A stretch of DNA of 64,000 bases from CAZQYC01 sp964597495 (GCA_964597495.1 CAZQYC010000002.1:1-64000), one strand, 5' to 3'. Numbered from the stretch's first letter, positions 16,634 through 25,970 are shown. The notes: generated by a model from the letters alone, not told the origin. Numbers and translations are program-made.

Positions 16634-19600
16634 TCAATGACGCGGCCCATAGTACTTGGTGAGCGCTGCAGCCATTGCCTGCGCCGCGCTAGCGACCAAA
16701 ATTGTTGTCGCTACCGCGGACGTCTCATCGCTGGGCGTGAAGCACACGTTCCATATCAAGGCGCATTCGGATGCATCTTGACCAGCTTCTACCCAAAAAC
16801 TGCCGGTGTACTGGGTGACGCCTGGCAATCCGGTACCCGTGGCTGTGTAGCTGTAACCTTTCGATTCGGTGTCGGTCAGCGTTTCGGTAATGATCTTGCC
16901 GTCAGGCAGTTCAGTGGTTCGCACGTTGCCTTCGACGGAAAATTTCGCCCAAAAAGGCCGATCGAAACGCGCACCGTAGTCGGCGACAGAGGACTCCACG
17001 CTGCGCGGGAAAACCCATCGCTGCGTCAGTACGACGGGAGCCGCCTTTTGAACGACTAGAGGGACGTACAGCGTGCCGTAGACCAGGCACGACAAGGCGT
17101 CCGTATCCATGACACCCAGTGTGTAGTCCGCCAGCCAACGCGCATTGGGCTCATCGCGACTATCGGTGGGACTCGCGACCGTCAAATTCAATCCGCAACG
17201 CTTTGCAAGTGCGTCAAAAATCGGGTTGGCCGCATTCGCGACTTGCTGTTCGCCGCTTATCGTATGGCCGTAGTGGAGCAGCACGCCGAGCCATGCCACT
17301 GTCGTACCGCGCGGCTGCGCCACCAGCATCAGACGCTCTGCCAACGAGACCACTGCATCCACTTGCGACTGCGAGTTCACGCCGTCGATCGCCTTGCCTA
17401 TCTCGCCGACCAACAGTTCGCAACGCTTCGCCAAATAACCTCTGGGACCCATCGTCCCCGCGAGCAAGGGTTGCTGATCAGGACTGACGCCTGCTTTCGC
17501 CCACGAGGGGATATTGTCGAAATTGAAATCGAACCCGCACGGACCGCGAGCCGATTCCGTGCGCTCCAACGGCATCATGTCGAGCATCGACACACCGTCA
17601 TTCCATACCTCGCGTTGGAACAGCGATTGCGGACCCGCGGCCGTGTCGGCGCTAACGTTCAGGATAAACGGATCGAGCGGTTCGCCGTCCTGATAAACCA
17701 AGTGATTCTGACCGTTGGAGAACGGCCGGACCGCACCTTTGGCTAGCAGATTGATGCGCAAGGCGCGATCGCCGCCGAGAATCTCCCCGACCGGCAGATG
17801 CAACACGGGTGCGAGCCCTTGAACTTGCAGTGCTTGCTGAACGCCGTTGGCCTGCACCGCGCCGAGCGACTGCATGACCTGCAAAGGGACATAGCCCGCG
17901 CTGGCCGAATTCGCGGCAACCAAACTGACATCGACGCAGTTGATCCCCAGGGCCGGCAATCCCTTGCGAGGTTCGCGTACGATATTTTCGGAAGGATCGG
18001 CGTTCTGCCAAACCAGCGCGCGGTCGAAGTAATGACCGCCATCGGCGGCATGAAACATGTGCGTGCCCGAGCAACCGACTTCGTCGGTGGGCGGGTCGGG
18101 ATCCGTCGCCAGCTGCACGAGACCGAACCCGGTGAAGCGCAGCGCCAAAGCCAGTGTATTTTGCAACCATGGGCTCGGCGTGCTCGGATCTTCTTCGTAT
18201 CGATCGCTGTCCGGATGCGATTGCTGATAACCGAGATCCGGCATGCGACTGGAGTAGCCGCCGTGCTCGCGAAACGGAAACTGCTTTTGGAACTCGTGCA
18301 AAGTCGCCAAGCCGCGCAAACGCGTCACGATCATTTGCTTGTTCGGCTCGGGCAATTCGGCTGCTGCAAATACCGCCGCTTGTTCGGCCGCCCAGGCGGC
18401 GACGTCGCTCAAAGCGCGCAGGGCGTAGTAATCGATATCAGCGCAAATTTTTTCCGAACGTTCGCTCCTCTTGTAGAGCGCTAGCAACTGCTGCGCATGG
18501 AGCGGCAAATCGGGCAAGGCATCGCGTTCCACACGGAATAGCTGCTGTAAATTCACCGGCAAACACGAGGCCAATTCGAGCATCGGCCGAATCGCCATCG
18601 ACATCAAAGGCCACGACGCCAGCATCTCGATGGCCTGACGCCTCGGCTTGTCCGCCATCCAATCTTGCACTTCGTACATGCGCGACAGCCACGCCAGCAT
18701 CACCAAATAAGCGGCGTTGAAATACTTGGGCAATTCCTTGGCCGCCGCCTCCAACGCAGGCTGTCCCTCCAGAACCGCCGGCGCGCGGAACGGCTCGAAG
18801 TGCGCGCCGTCCTCACGGCATAGCTCCTGTTCGTGGCGAATCTCGGTGACGATCATCGCGAAGCGATACAGGTGCGACCACCGCAAAAGCTGCGCCGAAG
18901 CGAGCCATTCGGGAGTTTTATAGCCGGGATCGCGCGAACTCCGCTGATCCTTCATCAACGCGAGCACAAAGTTTCGCGTACCCATCTCTCCTATTTCGGC
19001 CAGCATGCGCTCGGCGCGCGCGACGAACAGCGAGGCGCCTTCGCCTTCCTCGACGATTTCCCGGATCACGTCTTCGATGCGTTTGAAGTTGCGCAGCGGA
19101 TCGCCGGTGTTGGCTTTGGAAAATTGCGTAAAGTTCTTGCTGCGCGGCACGGGACCGATCGGTAAAAACCCTTCGGCCGCGTAATTCGGGTCCTGCAATT
19201 CGTTGTCGAGCGCACGATCGGTGTGCTGCACCCAGCCGCGGTCGAAAGCTTGCTGGTAAAGCGGTTGAATGCCGCGCAGATAGAAATCAGAGATCGACTG
19301 AAAGCGCAGCTCTTCGAGCGGCGGAAGCTCCACTGCTCGAATGGCCTCTACGGCGACTTTCATCGTCAGCTTATCCTCGGCGGCGAACGGCGACAGCCGA
19401 TCGTACAAAGCCAGCAATTTTTCTTTGAACTCCGTGCGCTTGGCGTCGTCAGCCACATGCACCAGCATCGATTCGAAACGCAGGTCCAGCTCGAAGCTAT
19501 ACAGTTTCTGATATAGGGCCGTCGCCTCGGGGCCCAAGGGATTGATGTACTGCAGCGAATCGGTGGACTCGTATATAACGAATCGTTCGAACGCCCCGAG

Positions 19601-20005
19601 ATCGGGCCTGGTGACCGGAATCTGTACGCCCTTGTCGCCGTCCACGGGAACGCTGCCGAGCTGAGCGCGCCAATTGGGAATGATCCATGTGCCTTGCTTC
19701 GTGCGCTTGGGCAACGCAAACGAGGGTTCCGCACCCAAGCCACGCAGCATGCACTGCACGTAATGCAAATGCAGCATTTCTTCGTGCGCCACGCCAAGCA
19801 CCGCCTGTTTCCAGCTGCGCGCCCGTTCAAACTGGATCGCGCGGCGTCGATTGGGTCGCCCTTCGAGCATCGCGAATTCTTCGGGGAGCGATTTGAGTGC
19901 GCAGGCCGCATACAAATAGGTGTCGAGCAAACAGTGTTCTAGTTGCGCCGCCTCGCCCAGCATTTCCACGAGCAGCGCGCGCGACGATTCCATTTCATCG
20001 GTCAT
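16634..20005 (-). CDS. VioB-like ferritin-domain protein with C-terminal SRPBCC-like domain
   Basis: 1123 residues from the ATG at 20005, chosen because GGGGGA precedes it at good spacing; a further ATG five codons upstream is weaker. The N-terminus is a ferritin-like domain of the type at the start of VioB/RebD/StaD enzymes (imine dimer synthases of violacein and related pathways): QLEHCLLDTYLYAA, then HEEMLHLHYVQCML with an ExxH metal-ligand pattern near residues 75-79. The middle (about 300-950) has a GCSGTHMFHAADGGHYFDR block and others like the rest of VioB. The last about 140 residues resemble SRPBCC/polyketide-cyclase domains (FWAKFSVEGNVRTTELPDG). No vioA, C, D or E neighbours, so the product is unknown. 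Ends 6 nt from the convergent pseudouridine synthase stop. Confidence 0.7.
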   Translation of the reverse strand: MTDEMESSRALLVEMLGEAAQLEHCLLDTYLYAACALKSLPEEFAMLEGRPNRRRAIQFERARSWKQAVLGVAHEEMLHLHYVQCMLRGLGAEPSFALPKRTKQGTWIIPNWRAQLGSVPVDGDKGVQIPVTRPDLGAFERFVIYESTDSLQYINPLGPEATALYQKLYSFELDLRFESMLVHVADDAKRTEFKEKLLALYDRLSPFAAEDKLTMKVAVEAIRAVELPPLEELRFQSISDFYLRGIQPLYQQAFDRGWVQHTDRALDNELQDPNYAAEGFLPIGPVPRSKNFTQFSKANTGDPLRNFKRIEDVIREIVEEGEGASLFVARAERMLAEIGEMGTRNFVLALMKDQRSSRDPGYKTPEWLASAQLLRWSHLYRFAMIVTEIRHEQELCREDGAHFEPFRAPAVLEGQPALEAAAKELPKYFNAAYLVMLAWLSRMYEVQDWMADKPRRQAIEMLASWPLMSMAIRPMLELASCLPVNLQQLFRVERDALPDLPLHAQQLLALYKRSERSEKICADIDYYALRALSDVAAWAAEQAAVFAAAELPEPNKQMIVTRLRGLATLHEFQKQFPFREHGGYSSRMPDLGYQQSHPDSDRYEEDPSTPSPWLQNTLALALRFTGFGLVQLATDPDPPTDEVGCSGTHMFHAADGGHYFDRALVWQNADPSENIVREPRKGLPALGINCVDVSLVAANSASAGYVPLQVMQSLGAVQANGVQQALQVQGLAPVLHLPVGEILGGDRALRINLLAKGAVRPFSNGQNHLVYQDGEPLDPFILNVSADTAAGPQSLFQREVWNDGVSMLDMMPLERTESARGPCGFDFNFDNIPSWAKAGVSPDQQPLLAGTMGPRGYLAKRCELLVGEIGKAIDGVNSQSQVDAVVSLAERLMLVAQPRGTTVAWLGVLLHYGHTISGEQQVANAANPIFDALAKRCGLNLTVASPTDSRDEPNARWLADYTLGVMDTDALSCLVYGTLYVPLVVQKAAPVVLTQRWVFPRSVESSVADYGARFDRPFWAKFSVEGNVRTTELPDGKIITETLTDTESKGYSYTATGTGLPGVTQYTGSFWVEAGQDASECALIWNVCFTPSDETSAVATTILVASAAQAMAAALTKYYGPRH

Positions 20006-20159
20006 CGATGATTCCCCCATATGACGTGGCCCCCACGTATTCGAATGTATTGTTTAAAGCCCGCGTATTTAGGTTAGCGATCAATATGCAGCAGCGACCT
20101 CATCGGCGGCCGCAAAGCCATGGGAGAAATATCGACCGGACTTAACGCCGGCAGGTCAA

Positions 20160-21128
20160 TCACTCGGCGAGCTTTTTCTTAGGAAGGTGGCGCTCGCCGA
20201 CGTGCAGGCGATTCCGGCTCTTTGCGATCTCGACTTGGCGTTGACGTTCGCGGAGTCCGGCTTTCTTGACGTCGGTTTTCGATGTATGACACTTCGGGCA
20301 ACTCACGCCGCGCTCAAAAAGCGGTGAGGCGCGTTCGGCGTCGCCGACCGGTTCGCGGCACGCGCGGCATAACTCATAGCGTCCAGGCTTGAGCCCGTGA
20401 CGAACGGAAACGCGTTCGTCGAAAACAAAACAATCGCCTTCCCAACGGCTTTGATCTTCCGCGACGGTCTCCAAATACTTCAGGATGCCGCCTTCGAGAT
20501 GGTAGACCTCCGGAAAACCTTCGGCGCGAAGAAAAGCGGTCGATTTCTCGCAGCGTATTCCGCCGGTGCAAAACATGGCCACTTTCGGCTTGTCACGCAG
20601 TGCGCTTTGCGCCTTCACCCAAGCGGGGAGTTCGCTGAAACTCTTGGTGTTGGGATTCAGCGCGCCTTTGAAAGTGCCAATCGCCACTTCGTAATCGTTC
20701 CGTACGTCGATCAACACGACATCCGGATCGTCGAGCAACTTATTCCAATCCTTCGGCTTCACGTAAGTCCCGGCGCCTTTCGTCGGAGAGACCCCCGTCA
20801 CCCCTAGCGTCACGATCTCGCGCTTCAGTCGCACTTTCATTCGATAAAACGGCATCTCCCCGGCCGGTGACTCTTTGTGTCCGAGATCGGCGAGTCGTGG
20901 ATCCGCGCGCAGATGGGCCAGCACCGCACGCACCGATTCCGGCGAGCCGGCAATCGTGCCGTTCACACCTTCCTCGGCCAGGAGGATCGTGCCTTTCACG
21001 CCCAGCGCTTCGCACCGAGCCAGCAAAGGGGCCTTTAACGCTGCGAAGTCGGAAAGTTCAACGAACTTATAGAACGCGGCGGCAATGACAGGGCCAACGG
21101 GTAAATGCCCCACAGAAAGGTCGCTCAT
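20160..21128 (-). CDS. trhO: tRNA uridine(34) hydroxylase TrhO (rhodanese-like)
   Basis: 322 residues from the ATG at 21128. Oxygen-dependent hydroxylation of U34 in some tRNAs, the first step to 5-(carboxy)methoxyuridine. An N-terminal acylphosphatase-like part (about 10-110) with LLAEEGVNGTIAG, a central rhodanese domain with the essential cysteine in MFCTGGIRCEKSTAFL, and a C-terminal tail with CRACREP and CPKCHTSK cysteine pairs. A TTG start at 21152 that would overlap the upstream gene's stop (TTGA) is an alternative. Confidence 0.93.
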   Translation of the reverse strand: MSDLSVGHLPVGPVIAAAFYKFVELSDFAALKAPLLARCEALGVKGTILLAEEGVNGTIAGSPESVRAVLAHLRADPRLADLGHKESPAGEMPFYRMKVRLKREIVTLGVTGVSPTKGAGTYVKPKDWNKLLDDPDVVLIDVRNDYEVAIGTFKGALNPNTKSFSELPAWVKAQSALRDKPKVAMFCTGGIRCEKSTAFLRAEGFPEVYHLEGGILKYLETVAEDQSRWEGDCFVFDERVSVRHGLKPGRYELCRACREPVGDAERASPLFERGVSCPKCHTSKTDVKKAGLRERQRQVEIAKSRNRLHVGERHLPKKKLAE

Positions 21129-21148
21129 GACAACGCTTGGGACAACGC

Positions 21149-22363
21149 TCAAGAATTCGACAATAGCGTGCGCATCGTTTGCGTTGCGCCGGTCGACGGT
21201 AAAAACTCTCCGCCCATGAACCGCATGATCTCGCCGCTGCGATTCATGGCGTCTTGATAACCGAGCGCAATGAGATCGCGTGTATACGCGCTTTCGAACA
21301 TCAAATAGCTCATCAGCTCGCCGCCGCCTTTATTCATCGCACCCATGGTACGAAGCAGCACACGCAACGTGCGCGGCAAGGCTGCAGTGTGTTCGCGCGC
21401 TATTTCGGACAAATCGCGGCTCGGCAAAATCACCAAGAGATCGACGGGCTTTAGAACGGAGTGCGCCGTACGCACCGGCCCGATCTGCCTGAGTACGTCG
21501 TTAATTTGGTTGACGCGTTCCAAATCCGAATACAGGCCATCCGAAAACAGCGCATCGAGCATATAGCCGAAAATCTGGCCGAAGCTCGGACTGCGCGGCG
21601 TGCTGCGCCGTTCGACGCGCGTGTCGTTGCGGGTGCCAATCACCAAGAGACGATCGGCGCCCAAGTGGATCGCTGCGCTAAACGGCGTCGCTTGCCGCAT
21701 GGATCCATCGCCGAAATATTCATTGCCCATCATCACGGGCGGAAACAAGAACGGCACTGCGACGCTGGCCATGAGGTGATCGATCGTGATCTTGGTTGCC
21801 TCCCCCCCGCGGCGCACGCGGTACCAGGAATGCTTGTCCGGCTGACCTTCGAAGAACGACACCGAGCGCGAACTCGAATACCCCGCGGCGGCGATGGCCA
21901 ATGCATGCAAGTGACCGGACTGAATAGAGCGGCCGATGGCGTCGAAATCGAAATTCGCCTGCAGCAATTCGCGAAGCGGATGGTTGTCGAACAGCGACTT
22001 GGGAGGCGGCAGCAACCAACCACCCGACAGCATTGCTAGGAACCAGTGAGCGCTGCCGCGAAGCATGCTGACCACATCGGCGCGAAAGACCTGATTTACC
22101 GAGAAGTTGCGCCACACGCGCTCCAAATTGACGGCCGCTATTCGAAACCGTTCCGCGTGGATGGCCAATTCGGTTGCGTTGATGGCGCCTGCCGACGTGC
22201 CGGCGATGACCGGAAACGGATTCGGAGAACGCGCCGGGAACAAGTCGGCTAACGCCCGCAAAACGCCCACCTGATAGGAGGCGCGCGCGCCGCCGCCCGG
22301 CAGCACTAGGCCGATTCGCGGCAACGTCGACGGTTCGTCGTGCGGGGTCTCGGCGAGTGTCAT
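21149..22363 (-). CDS. Patatin-like phospholipase
   Basis: 404 residues. Lipid acyl hydrolase with a Ser-Asp dyad. The oxyanion-hole motif is LPGGGARASYQVGVL near residue 20, the nucleophile is the serine in VIAGTSAGAINATE, and the Asp is in YFGDGSMRQATPFS. The C-terminal extension (about 300-400) is typical of the larger bacterial members and includes PSRDLSEIAREHTAALP. No signal peptide seen. Substrate unknown; likely membrane phospholipid remodelling. Its stop overlaps an alternative TTG start of trhO, so the two may be coupled. Confidence 0.9.
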   Translation of the reverse strand: MTLAETPHDEPSTLPRIGLVLPGGGARASYQVGVLRALADLFPARSPNPFPVIAGTSAGAINATELAIHAERFRIAAVNLERVWRNFSVNQVFRADVVSMLRGSAHWFLAMLSGGWLLPPPKSLFDNHPLRELLQANFDFDAIGRSIQSGHLHALAIAAAGYSSSRSVSFFEGQPDKHSWYRVRRGGEATKITIDHLMASVAVPFLFPPVMMGNEYFGDGSMRQATPFSAAIHLGADRLLVIGTRNDTRVERRSTPRSPSFGQIFGYMLDALFSDGLYSDLERVNQINDVLRQIGPVRTAHSVLKPVDLLVILPSRDLSEIAREHTAALPRTLRVLLRTMGAMNKGGGELMSYLMFESAYTRDLIALGYQDAMNRSGEIMRFMGGEFLPSTGATQTMRTLLSNS

Positions 22364-22454
22364 GTTCAGCGTGGGTTAGGAAATCGCCATTAGGATAGCG
22401 ACAAGTATCGCATAGCCTATTAAGCTTGCCCCGTCGTCCTATCGGAGTGCATCC

Positions 22455-23006
22455 ATGTTCGCCGCTCGCGTCGCCAAAATACTCGGTCTACTCCTCTTGT
22501 TTGCCGGCTTTGCCTCACAGGCCCAAACTCCGCCGGCCCAAACTCCACCGACCCTAGGAGCGGCAGCTCCGGACTTCAAGCTGCAAGACCAGAACGGCCA
22601 ATGGCATACGCTGGGAGAATATAAAGGCAAGTGGCTGGTACTGTATTTTTATCCCAAGGACCAAACCCCGGGATGCACGACCGAAGCTTGTGAATTCCGC
22701 GACAACGTCTTCGCATTTCGCGATGCGAATGCCGTCATCGTCGGCGTCAGCGTCGACGATGTCGATTCACACAAGCAATTCGAAGCCAAGCATGGACTCC
22801 CTTTCACCCTGCTCGCCGATCCCAATAAAGAAATGGCCAAAAACTACGGCGTGCTCAAGAAATACATGGGCACCATGGAGCTTGCCAAGCGCGAAACGTT
22901 TCTGATCGATCCGTCGGGCCGCGTCGTGAAGATCTACCGCGACGTCGATCCGAAGGGGCATTCGGAGGCGGTGTTGGCGGATATAAAGGGGATGGCTAAG
23001 AAGTAG
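22455..23006 (+). CDS. Peroxiredoxin (BCP/AhpC-TSA family), exported
   Basis: 183 residues. Thiol peroxidase of the BCP group with an N-terminal signal peptide (about 1-24, ILGLLLLFAGFASQAQ), so probably periplasmic. The peroxidatic cysteine is in YFYPKDQTPGCTTEACEFRD; the second Cys, four residues on, would be the resolving cysteine of the atypical two-Cys type. GGAG stands 7-8 nt before the ATG. Stop codon TAG is the start of the repeat that follows. Confidence 0.93.
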   Translation: MFAARVAKILGLLLLFAGFASQAQTPPAQTPPTLGAAAPDFKLQDQNGQWHTLGEYKGKWLVLYFYPKDQTPGCTTEACEFRDNVFAFRDANAVIVGVSVDDVDSHKQFEAKHGLPFTLLADPNKEMAKNYGVLKKYMGTMELAKRETFLIDPSGRVVKIYRDVDPKGHSEAVLADIKGMAKK

Positions 23007-23096
23007 CTTCTAGCAACTAGCGCTAGCTTCTAGCCAGAGATTCCTGAATTTCTTGTTCTAGCTAGGAGCTAGTGGCTAGCAGCTAGTCGCTGGCTA
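23003..23096. repeat. CTAG-heptad inverted repeat between peroxiredoxin and VWA gene
   Basis: Left arm TAGCTTCTAGCAACTAGCGC then TAGCTTCTAGCCAGAGA (23004-23040); right arm 23056-23096 contains GCTAGGAGCTAGTGGCTAGC then AGCTAGTCGCTGGCTA. The seven-base period is clear on the right; the left arm has one heptad shortened (CTAGCG). The right end CTA is the stop codon of the VWA gene and the left TAG is that of the peroxiredoxin. Confidence 0.8.
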
Positions 23097-24269
23097 ATGC
23101 AGCGCCCTAATCGCCCTATCCAACCCCGCTAGCGTGAGCGGGAACATTTTGTCCTCCATGAGCTCGCGGGTGATCTGCACGGACGGGTAGTAATCCCAGC
23201 GATCCTCGCGCTCCGGATTGAGCCACACGCAGTGTTCCCACGTTTGCTTCATGCGTTGTAACCAGACGGCGCCGGCTTCGTCGTTCCAATGCTCGACACT
23301 CCCGCCGGGCTGGAGAATTTCGTACGGGCTCATTGATGCGTCGCCGACGAAAATCAATTTGTAGTCGTGCGGATACGTGCGCATCAGATCCAACGTGGAC
23401 TTGCGGTGCGCATGACGGCGGCGATTGTCCTTCCACACGGACTCGTACACGAAGTTGTGGAAGTAGTAGTACTCAAGGTGCTTGAACTCGGTCTTTGCGG
23501 CCGAAAAAAGCTCTTCGCATACCTTAATGTAAGGATCCATCGTGCCGCCGATGTCGAATAGCAGCAATACCTTGATGGCGTTGTGGCGCTCGGGTACGAA
23601 CTTCAAATCGAGCCAACCGGCATTCTTCGCCGTGGAACTGATGGTGTCTTCCATATCCAGCTGATCGGCCACGCCTTCGCGCGCGAACTTCCGCAGCTTG
23701 CGCAAAGCCAGTTTGATATTGCGCGTTCCGAGTTCGATGTTGTCGTCGAGATTGCGATATTCCCGCTGGTCCCACACCTTCACCGCTTTGCGGTTCCTCG
23801 ATTCGTTTTGTCCGATGCGGATGCCTTCGGGGTTATAGCCGTACGCACCGAACGGCGAAGTACCGCCGGTGCCGATCCATTTATTTCCGCCTTGATGGCG
23901 CTCCTTTTGCTCTTCGAGCCGCTTGCGCAGCGTTTCCATCAGTTTCTCCCAGCCGCCGAGCGCTTCGATTTTCGCGCGCTCTTCCGCCGAAAGCATCCGT
24001 TCCATCTCGCGGCGCAACCACTCAGCGGGAATGCTCGCCATCAAGGCGTCGAACATTTTCTCGACGCCCTTGAAGTAATTGGCGAATACGCGATCGAATT
24101 TGTCGAAGTGCTTTTCGTCCTTAACGAGCGATGCGCGCGAGAGATAGTAGAATCCATCGATACTCATCTCGGCGACATCGAGACGCAAGGACTCAAGCAG
24201 CGTGAGCAGCTCGGTGATCGACACCGGCAAACCGCCTTGACGGAGGGCGAAGAAGAACTTTATTAGCAT
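23094..24269 (-). CDS. VWA-domain (CoxE-like) protein
   Basis: 391 residues. Members of the CoxE/YehP-like VWA group work with a MoxR AAA+ ATPase to mature or insert metal cofactors or remodel complexes; the targets here are unknown. N-terminal helical part (FALRQGGLPVSITELLTLLESLRL), a glycine-rich insertion, and a VWA domain whose MIDAS motif is degenerate: LLFDIGGTMDPYIK has D.GGT in place of DxSxS, so metal binding may be altered. The MoxR partner is the next gene upstream (24504-25373), with 234 nt between. Stop codon lies in a repeat arm. Confidence 0.9.
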   Translation of the reverse strand: MLIKFFFALRQGGLPVSITELLTLLESLRLDVAEMSIDGFYYLSRASLVKDEKHFDKFDRVFANYFKGVEKMFDALMASIPAEWLRREMERMLSAEERAKIEALGGWEKLMETLRKRLEEQKERHQGGNKWIGTGGTSPFGAYGYNPEGIRIGQNESRNRKAVKVWDQREYRNLDDNIELGTRNIKLALRKLRKFAREGVADQLDMEDTISSTAKNAGWLDLKFVPERHNAIKVLLLFDIGGTMDPYIKVCEELFSAAKTEFKHLEYYYFHNFVYESVWKDNRRRHAHRKSTLDLMRTYPHDYKLIFVGDASMSPYEILQPGGSVEHWNDEAGAVWLQRMKQTWEHCVWLNPEREDRWDYYPSVQITRELMEDKMFPLTLAGLDRAIRALH

Positions 24270-24335
24270 GCAGCGCGGTGAATGGAGTGGTGAATGAAAA
24301 GATTCTGAATTCTTACCTGAATCACTACGGAAGGC

Positions 24336-24482
24336 CTGGTTTATTCATACATCGTCATTCCGACGAAAGTCGGAATCCATCCGAATCAAGAGGATGGACA
24401 CCGGCCTGCGGCCTCCAGGGATGGAGGTCATGCTGTGAACGCAGGAGCAGTTCTCAGCGCGCCGGTGTGACGAATAAACCAG
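24336..24482. repeat. CTGGTTTATTC-bounded repeat element, copy 2
   Basis: Perfect 11-bp terminal inverted repeat CTGGTTTATTC (24336-24346) and GAATAAACCAG (24472-24482). Inside are a REP-type hairpin (ATTCCGAC GAAA GTCGGAAT) at 24356-24375, an ACCGGCCTGCGGCCTCCAG segment, and GAACGCAGGAGCAGTT at 24437-24452 shared with the copy at 5066-5145. Fills most of the VWA/MoxR spacer. No ORF, so probably a non-autonomous or REP-like element. Confidence 0.7.
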
Positions 24483-24503
24483 AGTTTCACTAGCCACGAT
24501 TCA

Positions 24504-25373
24504 CTATCTCCCTCCCTGCTGCCTTCTATGCATGAACACAATCTGCTCGAACAAATGCACATCCTGTTCGTTCTTGAGCAGCGCGCCGTGCAGGATAGGA
24601 ATCATTTTCTTGTTGTCTTCGCCGCGCAGTACTTCCGGCGGAATGTCTTCGGCAAGCAAGAGCTTGAGCCAGTCGAGCAATTCGGAGGTCGACGGCTTTT
24701 TCTTCAGGCCGGGCATTTCGCGGATCTCGAAGAACGACGTCATTGCCGCCGTGAGCAAGTCCTTTTTCAAGGTCGGGTAGTGCACGGCGACGATCTTTTC
24801 CATCGTGGCTGTGTCCGGAAAACGGATGTAGTGAAAAAAGCAGCGGCGCAAGAACGCATCCGGCAGCTCCTTCTCGTTGTTGCTAGTGATCACGATGATG
24901 GGACGGTGCCTGGCCTTCACCCACTGGCGCGTTTCGTAGACGAAAAATTCCATGCGGTCGAGTTCGTGCAGCAAGTCGTTCGGGAATTCGATATCGGCTT
25001 TGTCGATCTCGTCGACCAGCAATACCGGTTGGACATCGCTCTCGAACGCCTCCCACAATCGTCCCTTGACGATGTAGTTCGCAATGTCGTGAACTTTTGC
25101 TTCGCCTAACTGCGAATCCCGCAAACGCGACACGGCATCGTATTCGTAAAGCCCCTGCTGCGCCTTGGTGGTGGACTTGATGTGCCAGCGATATAACGGG
25201 CGATCGAGCGCACGCGCTACTTCCTCTGCCAGTTGAGTCTTACCGGTGCCCGGCTCGCCCTTCACCAGCAAGGGGCGTCCTAGCGTCACGGCGGCATTCA
25301 CCGCCATCATCAAGTCCTCCGTGACTACGTAGCGATCGGTGCCGGTAAATCGTGCAGTTGAAGGTGTGCTCAT
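24504..25373 (-). CDS. MoxR-family AAA+ ATPase
   Basis: 289 residues. Chaperone-like ATPase. Walker A is LLVKGEPGTGKTQLAEEVA, Walker B is PVLLVDEIDKADIEF, sensor 1 is VITSNNEKELPDAFLRRCFFHYI (with arginine finger). MoxR proteins pair with a VWA protein to activate partner complexes; that partner is the next gene downstream on the same strand. The C-terminal lid (about 210-280) includes MIPILHGALLKNEQDVHLFEQ. Which complex they act on cannot be told from this window. Confidence 0.95.
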   Translation of the reverse strand: MSTPSTARFTGTDRYVVTEDLMMAVNAAVTLGRPLLVKGEPGTGKTQLAEEVARALDRPLYRWHIKSTTKAQQGLYEYDAVSRLRDSQLGEAKVHDIANYIVKGRLWEAFESDVQPVLLVDEIDKADIEFPNDLLHELDRMEFFVYETRQWVKARHRPIIVITSNNEKELPDAFLRRCFFHYIRFPDTATMEKIVAVHYPTLKKDLLTAAMTSFFEIREMPGLKKKPSTSELLDWLKLLLAEDIPPEVLRGEDNKKMIPILHGALLKNEQDVHLFEQIVFMHRRQQGGR

Positions 25374-25692
25374 CGAGAAATTCCGCCGGGAGAAATCATT
25401 ATGGAAAACCAGAGTTCAGAACGCGCAAGCATAGCCGATTGTCGTCGCCTAGCCATCCCTCTCCACCAGATGGGACATAGCTCCCGCCGCGATCCATAAC
25501 CACCCATTTAGGTCAGGCGACGATGACGGAACGTAGATTGAACATAGAAACGCTCGAAACTACATATTGTCGCTTTCGAAACAAGTTACACGCCCGCAAC
25601 GAACCCTGAATGTCGCATGTGTGTGACCGGTTCCCGTCGCTTCGCCCGGGAAATCTGCGACTTTACGCGCACACGCTTCGCGGAGAGTTGCC
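25374..25692. other. Intergenic gap of about 320 nt with no convincing gene
   Basis: Between the divergent moxR and a small ORF. No tRNA, repeat or large ORF. A 32-codon frame starts at an ATG at 25402 with GGGAGA upstream, but it has no recognisable content. The rest is unstructured to the eye; promoters for both flanking genes should lie here. Confidence 0.5.
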
Positions 25693-25911
25693 ATGCCTGC
25701 GCCGATCCCTAACAAAGTGCCCAAGCCGTCCGATACGGACAAGCCGGATCCTGTCGATGGCACCGTAAACATGGAAATGGAGTGGCTGCAATACGAAAAC
25801 GACGAGGAACCGGGCGACGAGAAGGTAAGTGCCGAGCTGGAGGATCCGACCGTAGTGCTGGACTTGACCTCAACCCAAGTGCATGACTTGCTGACCGTAA
25901 AGAAGAAATAA
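25693..25911 (+). CDS. Small acidic hypothetical protein
   Basis: 72 residues, rich in Pro, Asp and Glu: a low-complexity start (PAPIPNKVPKPSDTDKPDP) then EMEWLQYENDEEPGDEKVSAE and a C-terminal LDLTSTQVHDLLTVKKK. GGAGAG stands 5-6 nt before the ATG, which favours real translation. No family recognised and no signal peptide or membrane segment. An opposite-strand frame of 130 residues over the same bases lacks a good start context and looks like a shadow. Confidence 0.55.
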   Translation: MPAPIPNKVPKPSDTDKPDPVDGTVNMEMEWLQYENDEEPGDEKVSAELEDPTVVLDLTSTQVHDLLTVKKK

Positions 25912-25970
25912 AGACGAGAGCCATCGCGTCGACGTCGCCAACATTGCGCCAATATCGCGCCAATATCCCG

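Noticed and set aside
25402..25500. 32-codon frame with GGGAGA upstream in the moxR spacer
   Set aside because: Too short, no recognisable content, and no second evidence; noted but not called.
25560..25952. 130-codon minus frame over the small acidic gene
   Set aside because: Low-complexity, no ribosome-binding site; the plus-strand 72-residue frame has a good one.
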